Assembly (NCBI GenBank): GCA_018056205.1
Contig: JAGPGC010000007.1
Span: 1 to 18,890, forward strand
Length of the DNA: 18,890 bases
From: Candidatus Atribacteria bacterium
GTDB lineage: Bacteria; Atribacterota; Atribacteria; Atribacterales; Atribacteraceae
Direction of reading: 5' to 3'
Shown here: in pieces, positions 14,455 to 18,890 of the stretch
How positions within the stretch are numbered: position 1 is the stretch's first letter
Layout: every line of letters begins with the position of its first letter
Position numbers and translations under genes: made by a program
The notes under the pieces: model-generated
Seen by the model: the letters and a program-made list of their open reading frames with translations, nothing else
What the model was told of the DNA's origin: nothing
The model's database searches: none

Positions 14455-14960
14455 TAACTATCACCATTCGAACTTATTCGTGATAATTTATTCGCTAAAA
14501 CTAAACGACGAGTTGGACTCAAACGGTCAATAAAGAGAATCCCATTTAAATGATCGACTTCATGTTGAATGATGCGAGCCAATAAATTATCAGCTAAAAA
14601 AACCAGTTGCTTCCCCTTAATATCCTGAGCAGTAACCTGAACTTTCTGGAACCGGTTGACTTTGGAAAAAATTCCGGGAATACTCAAACATCCTTCTTCT
14701 CCAATTTCCTTTTCTGAATCGACTTCTATCCATTCGGGATTAATCAAAGCCATATCTTCACCGCTATTGGGATTGTTTAAAACAATCAAACGTTGCAAAA
14801 TTCCTACTTGATTGGCAGCCAATCCTAAGCCAGAATTTTTATGAAGAGTTTCGTACATATCGCGAATAATCTTATGAACTTTTGCGTCAATATTCTGAAC
14901 TGGTTCAGCTTTTTGCCGTAATATCTGGCTACCATATTTTTCAATATATAAATCAGCCAT
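14454..14960 (-). CDS. def: Peptide deformylase
   Basis: Def removes the N-formyl group from nascent proteins, acting at the ribosome with a bound metal (Fe2+ or Zn2+). The 168-aa protein shows the three family motifs: GLGLAANQVG (44-53), EEGCLS (88-93) with metal ligand Cys91, and QHEVDH (132-137) with ligands His133 and His137 and catalytic Glu134. The spacing is normal for a bacterial type 1 or 2 enzyme. AAGGTGAT lies about 5 nt before the ATG. It is separated from priA by a 178-nt gap that holds a palindromic repeat, and overlaps fmt by one base. Confidence 0.96.
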   Translation of the reverse strand: MADLYIEKYGSQILRQKAEPVQNIDAKVHKIIRDMYETLHKNSGLGLAANQVGILQRLIVLNNPNSGEDMALINPEWIEVDSEKEIGEEGCLSIPGIFSKVNRFQKVQVTAQDIKGKQLVFLADNLLARIIQHEVDHLNGILFIDRLSPTRRLVLANKLSRISSNGDS

Positions 14961-15056
14961 TTATATCACCTTTTTATTTATAATCCAAGTTATGATAAAC
15001 AAACTCATCTTCCACCAAGGGGCGAGGGAAAAAGAAATTTGAAATAATAATAGTTT

Positions 15057-15099
15057 TCACTTCTCCCTTGATGGGAGAAGGTAAGGATGAGGGTGATAT
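15057..15099 (-). repeat. Palindromic intergenic repeat, CTTCTCC...GGAGAAG type, copy 2
   Basis: Read on the minus strand this gives ATATCACCCTCATCC then a perfect 8-bp hairpin CTTCTCCC/GGGAGAAG with loop ATCAA (stem arms 15060-15067 and 15073-15080). It is the same element as at 844-884 in opposite orientation. It sits between priA and def, inside the presumed operon. A degenerate CTCATCTTCCACC stretch at 15004-15016 may be the remains of another copy. Confidence 0.75.
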
Positions 15100-15138
15100 T
15101 TAAATTCATCACTGCTCACTCATCACACTTCACGGTAT

Positions 15139-17196
15139 TTACCAGATAGTATTATAGACTTTAAAATTAATTTCTACGCCGGCACTTTTTCTGGTTTGAA
15201 TAACAGTTGTTATCCTATTATAAAGAGCACTTAAAAGCGGATATTCAAACTTTATCACTAACTGGTCACTACTTCCTGATTTCTTGAGATAATTATCCCC
15301 AGGAAAGGGACCATCAACCTTTATCTTCTCCAAATTTAGTTCATTTCTTACTTTATTTAGAACCATTTCACGGTTTATCTTATTCCTTGAAAGGGCAATC
15401 ACCTGGAGAAGTCCTTTACTAGGCGGATATCCATATTTTTTTCTTTTTTCCAGTTCGAATTTATAAAATTCCGACGGTGGAAGAAAAAAAAGATCAATAT
15501 ATTTTTGATATTGTTTTGAAGTTTCAATTAGAACTCGTGCGGTTTGGTGGCTTGATGCTCCTAAAAAATAGAGCGCTCGCTGGATATCGTGGTAAAATTT
15601 TTCCCGAACTTGAAATTCGGGTAAAAATAACCAATCTTCAAATGAATGAATTATGAAAAGAGTCGAATGGGCTAAAAGCTCTTCATCCAAAACTGCTGAA
15701 GTTCCAACAAAAATCATTGGTTCTCCACTTTTTAATTCCAAATCTTTTCTTCCTTGATCGGAAGTAATTTTTACGATAGGTATTCCGGTAAAAACCCTTT
15801 TTAAGAATTGATATACCTTATCAATACCATCTCCCCAGGTTTTCATCCAAGGTCCATGGCATTCGGGACAAAAATCTTCTGGCACCACTTTCTTTCCACA
15901 TCGCGGACACTGAAGAAGCCTCTCTTTTTGATAAAACCGTAAAGCTACATCACAATCGGAACAGGAATAATAAAATCCACAATCGGAGCAACCCAAAGCC
16001 CCTGAATATCCTCTTTTTTGCACCCAGATTATGGTTTTTTGGTGAGTGAATATATTCTGAGCAATGGCTTTTTGCACCAATTGAGGAAGAATAGTCTTTT
16101 TTTGTTCATAGGTGACCAACTCAAGCTTTTGTTCTTTCACTAATTGTTTTTTTAGATCGATTTGAGATTGAAAATAACCTTCTTGCAACCCATAATAAAG
16201 GGTTAAATCAGGTATTGTTCCAATAATATGAAGATCACCACCAGTAATACTAATCTTTTCCATAAGAGAATAAAAAGAATGGTAATGAGGATATTGATCG
16301 GAATAATGACCAAAGTCATCGGGATCAAATAAGATATGAACTTCAACCTGATGAATTGGTAAAAAAAGTGCTAATCGGGTCCCAAGTAAAACATCATAAT
16401 AGCCTTCCCTCACCATTTGATAGGTTAGCATTCTCTTCCGAGCCGATAGCTTTCCATCAAAAGAAAGAAAACGAACCGAAGGAAAATCGGCTTTTAAATT
16501 TTCAAAAAAATAATCCAGTATTTTCGGACCGGGAAACAAAATAATAGTTTTCAAACCTCGTTTGAAGCTCTCTTCCACCAGCTCTTCCAAAAGAGGTAAA
16601 CTCTCAGTAATTGTTCCCCTTTGCCACCACTTCTTACTCCATTTTTGCCGAGGAAGGCTATATTCATTTTTTTTGATGGTTTCTTCAACAATTTTTATTC
16701 GGTTCTTGCTTATCAAATGATCTATTTTTTTTGAGTTAATTTTTAATAAATCTTTAAATATAAAAAAATTGATCCCTTGAGAAATTGGATCAATTCCATA
16801 GTTTTTTAATATGGAAACATATTCCTCCTCCTCATTTTGAAAAAAAATTCGATGACTGATCCGTTCATTCCAGGAAGATTGATACTTGGGTATAAAAAGC
16901 TCAAGCGCTTCACCCAGGCTGGCAAAGGTTTGATTGGCAATTCTTTTAGCCAATTCCATCTGCCAATTCGCTAAGGGCTCAAGGGAAGGACAAGATAGGA
17001 TGTTTTTTAATTCATAATCTTTATCGGTTGGTACCGATTCCAAGGCTAAAACACAACCATAACGGTGTGATCCATGAAATTCAACTTCAACTATCGTTCC
17101 TGGTTGAACTTTATAGCTCAATTCTTGAGGTAGGTGATAACTAAACACTTTATAAACCGGAAGGGGTAGAGCAACTAAAGCCAAATCCATTTTCAT
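15139..17196 (-). CDS. priA: PriA-like primosomal protein N' with degenerate helicase motifs
   Basis: PriA reloads the replication machinery at collapsed forks. This 685-aa protein keeps the PriA layout: the N-terminal 3'-end DNA-binding domain (PLPVYKVFSYHLPQEL, 11-26; VQPGTIVEVEFH, 30-41), GTRLALF (272-278), the eight-Cys zinc region (Cys403, 406, 412, 415, 430, 433, 443, 446), GDGIDKVYQFLKRVF (455-469; usually G.GTE..E..L...F) and the C-terminal domain with KYGYPPSKGLLQV. The motor motifs are missing. The TGSGKTEVY Walker A region reads RGTITESLPL (193-202). DEEHD is replaced by DPDDF (291-295), GSATPS by GTIPDL (326-331), and no RAGR motif VI is seen near 540-560. It is therefore unlikely to hydrolyse ATP. 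Similar motif loss is known for actinobacterial PriA. The ATG overlaps coaBC by 4 nt (ATGA). Its place in coaBC-priA-def-fmt supports orthology. Confidence 0.9.
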   Translation of the reverse strand: MKMDLALVALPLPVYKVFSYHLPQELSYKVQPGTIVEVEFHGSHRYGCVLALESVPTDKDYELKNILSCPSLEPLANWQMELAKRIANQTFASLGEALELFIPKYQSSWNERISHRIFFQNEEEEYVSILKNYGIDPISQGINFFIFKDLLKINSKKIDHLISKNRIKIVEETIKKNEYSLPRQKWSKKWWQRGTITESLPLLEELVEESFKRGLKTIILFPGPKILDYFFENLKADFPSVRFLSFDGKLSARKRMLTYQMVREGYYDVLLGTRLALFLPIHQVEVHILFDPDDFGHYSDQYPHYHSFYSLMEKISITGGDLHIIGTIPDLTLYYGLQEGYFQSQIDLKKQLVKEQKLELVTYEQKKTILPQLVQKAIAQNIFTHQKTIIWVQKRGYSGALGCSDCGFYYSCSDCDVALRFYQKERLLQCPRCGKKVVPEDFCPECHGPWMKTWGDGIDKVYQFLKRVFTGIPIVKITSDQGRKDLELKSGEPMIFVGTSAVLDEELLAHSTLFIIHSFEDWLFLPEFQVREKFYHDIQRALYFLGASSHQTARVLIETSKQYQKYIDLFFLPPSEFYKFELEKRKKYGYPPSKGLLQVIALSRNKINREMVLNKVRNELNLEKIKVDGPFPGDNYLKKSGSSDQLVIKFEYPLLSALYNRITTVIQTRKSAGVEINFKVYNTIW

Positions 17197-18410
17197 GAAA
17201 AATAATAAGAAACTAAATGGCTTAAGATGGTCTCGGCCAATTCCATTTTATCCAGCAAAGGAATATCAATTATGGTACCGTCTTTATTGAGAAACCAGGC
17301 TTTATTTTTATTCATTTCAAAACCACTTTCTCCGGGAGAAATGAGATTGGCAATCATCACATCACAATTCTTTTGCTCCAATTTGCGACGAGCTTCGGAA
17401 ATAACATCTCCATCTTCAGCACAGAATCCTACTAATAGTTGAGACACCTTTCTGCGACCTAGTTCGGTAAGAATATCAGGATTTTTAGTTAATAAAAGGG
17501 ATAATTCACTTTCCTTTGGTTTTTTAATTTTTTCTAATGAAATAGATAAAGGTCGATAATCAGCAACCGCAGCATTCATAATACAGATTTCAGTACTGCC
17601 AAAATGCTGAAGAGTTGCTGCTTCCAATTCCTGAGCGGTCGTGATCGGTAGGTAATCAATCCCCTGAGGAATTCTCACCGACATCGGTCCTCCAATCAGA
17701 GTCACATCTGCCCCATGAGCACGAGCTACCGCTGCTAATGAACATCCCATAAGACCACTAGAAGCATTAGTTAGATATCGAATGGGATCGATATATTCTC
17801 GGGTTGGACCAGCAGTTATTAGTACTTTCTTTCCCGGCAAAGATCGAGGAGAATGAAGAAAATAATAAAGATTTTCCAAAAAAGCTTCCAGTTCGGGAAG
17901 ACGACCGGTCCCTATTTCACCACAAGCTAAAGCTCCCCAAGCGGGGCTCATGACTCGCACTCCAATTTCAATCAATTTCTTTAGATTTTCTTGAACAATT
18001 GGATTTTTCCACATATCAACATTCATAGCTGGAACCAGGATAACTTTGCCGGGATCAACCAAGAGACAGGTGCTTAATAGGTCATCACCAATCCCTCCAG
18101 CCATTTTACTGATTATGTTAGCAGTTGCCGGTGCCACTACCATCGAATCAAATTCTCTCACTAAATCAATATGGAGAATCCTTTCTCCCGCTTCAAATAG
18201 GTCAGAATAAACTGGTTTATGGGTTAAGGCACTGAAAGTATTTACTCCTATAAATTTTTTAGCAGCTTCGGTCATAATAACTTGGATATCTGATCCAGCC
18301 TGAACCAGATGACTGATAAATCCAGCCACTTTATAGGCAGAAATTCCCCCAGAGATTCCAAAGAGTATCTTTTTATCCTTCCAGAACTGCGGTGGATAAT
18401 AGATATTCAT
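17193..18410 (-). CDS. coaBC: Bifunctional phosphopantothenoylcysteine decarboxylase/phosphopantothenate-cysteine ligase
   Basis: CoaBC joins cysteine to 4'-phosphopantothenate (CoaB) and decarboxylates the product (CoaC, FMN) in coenzyme A synthesis. The 405-aa protein has the flavoprotein domain first: GISGGISAYKV (18-28), His80 (LHIDL), VAPATANIISKMAGGIGDD, PAMN (127-130) and ALACGEIGTGRLPE (160-173) with Cys163. The CoaB domain begins at KKVLITAGPTREYIDPIRY (194-212), with TNASSGLMG (214-222; often SSGKMG, here Leu), NAAVADYRP (279-287) and the lysine-rich EKIKKPK (293-299) followed by LTKNPDIL. The ATG overlaps the rpoZ stop (ATGA), and AAGGAGG lies about 6 nt upstream. It overlaps priA by 4 nt. 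With coaD it gives three activities of the CoA pathway in this window. Confidence 0.96.
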   Translation of the reverse strand: MNIYYPPQFWKDKKILFGISGGISAYKVAGFISHLVQAGSDIQVIMTEAAKKFIGVNTFSALTHKPVYSDLFEAGERILHIDLVREFDSMVVAPATANIISKMAGGIGDDLLSTCLLVDPGKVILVPAMNVDMWKNPIVQENLKKLIEIGVRVMSPAWGALACGEIGTGRLPELEAFLENLYYFLHSPRSLPGKKVLITAGPTREYIDPIRYLTNASSGLMGCSLAAVARAHGADVTLIGGPMSVRIPQGIDYLPITTAQELEAATLQHFGSTEICIMNAAVADYRPLSISLEKIKKPKESELSLLLTKNPDILTELGRRKVSQLLVGFCAEDGDVISEARRKLEQKNCDVMIANLISPGESGFEMNKNKAWFLNKDGTIIDIPLLDKMELAETILSHLVSYYFS

Positions 18411-18601
18411 GAGGCCTCCTTAGACCACTTAATTTTGTCCTCAGCAACTTCTTTCAATGCGATAAAGAGTGGTTTGGTTGGTTGCTGAACTTCTATCAAA
18501 GGTTTAGCACCTTGATTAAGCTGCTTTGAACGTTTTGCCACTATTGTTGTTAAATAATAACGATTCTCAGTTTTCTTTACCAACTCATCAATGGAAAGCA
18601 T
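18407..18601 (-). CDS. rpoZ: DNA-directed RNA polymerase subunit omega
   Basis: Omega helps assemble and stabilise RNA polymerase by holding the beta' subunit. The 64-aa product has the family features ENRYYLTTIVAKRSKQL (12-28) and, after a short insert, KPLFIALKEVAEDKIKW (43-59); the typical pattern is NRY.LV...AKRARQL...KP...AL.EIA..KI. GGAGTG lies close before the ATG. It overlaps coaBC by 4 nt. The neighbours gmk and coaBC are the usual ones for rpoZ, and a promoter at 18740-18768 points towards it. Confidence 0.93.
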   Translation of the reverse strand: MLSIDELVKKTENRYYLTTIVAKRSKQLNQGAKPLIEVQQPTKPLFIALKEVAEDKIKWSKEAS

Positions 18602-18739
18602 ATTTTCACTCCAGTCAATCTATTTTTACTCTTTTATCTCCCTTGGCTAAAGGAAATATTTGATTCCTGATTAAAAAACTTCCTAACTCTCCCAACCAGG
18701 GAAGAAAACCATAAAAGGTAGGATTTATATTAATAAAGC

Positions 18740-18768
18740 ATAATATAGTACTCTTAGGCGGTATTCAA
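18740..18768 (-). promoter_or_regulatory. Sigma-70-type promoter for the rpoZ-coaBC-priA operon
   Basis: On the minus strand TTGAAT (18768-18763) and TATTAT (18745-18740) are separated by 17 nt, in the gap just after the end of gmk and about 140 nt before rpoZ. The -10 and -35 each match 4-5 of 6 consensus bases. Confidence 0.55.
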
Positions 18769-18791
18769 GCTATTTTATCTTAAAAACTATC

Positions 18792-18890
18792 TCATTCCGA
18801 GAAAAGCTTATGAGTTTCGTCATTATCCCAACGGATACGGCCGCGCTCGGCAATTATAATACCATGAAATTTTTTAACGGTTTCTTCGAG
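18792..18890 (-). CDS. gmk: Guanylate kinase, C-terminal 32 residues only
   Basis: A minus-strand frame enters from the right edge and ends at TGA at 18794-18792. The visible peptide is LEETVKKFHGIIIAERGRIR followed by WDNDETHKLFSE. It fits the C-terminus of Gmk, which typically reads NDDLE.AV..L..II.AER.R. Gmk phosphorylates GMP to GDP. The call rests on that short match plus position, since gmk precedes rpoZ and coaBC in very many bacteria; the catalytic part is outside the window. Confidence 0.72.
   Translation of the reverse strand, partial: LEETVKKFHGIIIAERGRIRWDNDETHKLFSE

Noticed and set aside
18602..18791. Possible intrinsic terminator after gmk
   Set aside because: The best stem (CTTCCC/GGGAG-type near 18690-18705) is only 4-5 bp and is not followed by a U-run, so the gap is called only for the promoter it contains.
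1..18890. Search for CRISPR arrays, tRNA or rRNA genes, IS elements, toxin-antitoxin pairs, restriction or defence genes
   Set aside because: No regularly spaced repeats, cloverleaf or rRNA-like sequence, transposase, or defence-type protein was seen; nearly all the sequence is accounted for by housekeeping genes.

Overview
This window is a dense bacterial housekeeping region, AT-rich in its gaps. Nearly all genes are on the minus strand, so the biological reading order runs from high to low coordinates: gmk (3' end only), rpoZ, coaBC, priA, def, fmt, a YugP-type zinc metallopeptidase, rsmB, a PASTA-only membrane protein, rpe, [rpmB on the plus strand], recG, rsmD, coaD, pta, ackA, yceD (DUF177), rpmF, plsX and fabK (5' part only). 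The order is close to that of the Firmicutes supercluster gmk-rpoZ-coaBC-priA-def-fmt-rsmB-prpC-prkC-rsgA-rpe / rpmB / recG-coaD / ackA-yceD-rpmF-plsX, including the single inverted rpmB gene. Gene content, FabK-type enoyl reductase, zinc-ribbon L28 and L32, base composition and the style of intergenic palindromes suggest an anaerobic, deep-branching relative of Firmicutes. Atribacterota is my best guess from memory, with low confidence.

There appear to be three minus-strand transcription units. Unit 1 (about 18770 to 9488) starts at a good sigma-70-like promoter between gmk and rpoZ. It runs through rpoZ-coaBC-priA (4-nt ATGA couplings), def-fmt (1-nt overlap), the metallopeptidase, rsmB and the PASTA protein (4-nt GTGA coupling), and rpe. 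It ends at a strong bidirectional terminator shared with convergent rpmB. Unit 2 (9137 to 2621) starts at a promoter divergent from that of rpmB and carries recG, rsmD, coaD, pta, ackA and yceD. Unit 3 starts at a near-consensus promoter at 2467-2495 and carries a long structured leader, then rpmF and plsX, and perhaps fabK.

The genes cover coenzyme A synthesis (coaBC, coaD), acetyl-CoA to acetate with ATP formation (pta, ackA), fatty acid and phospholipid precursors (plsX, fabK), translation (rpmB, rpmF, rsmB, rsmD, def, fmt), transcription (rpoZ), replication restart and recombination (priA, recG) and pentose phosphate metabolism (rpe).

I see no mobile element, CRISPR array, phage, defence island or tRNA/rRNA gene. 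The points most worth a second look are: (i) a PriA that keeps its DNA- and zinc-binding parts but has lost the helicase motifs; (ii) a PASTA protein with no kinase domain sitting where PrkC normally lies, with prpC, rlmN and rsgA also absent; (iii) an attenuator-like leader before rpmF; and (iv) a pair of GTAGGGGC palindromes whose stems differ by compensatory changes.
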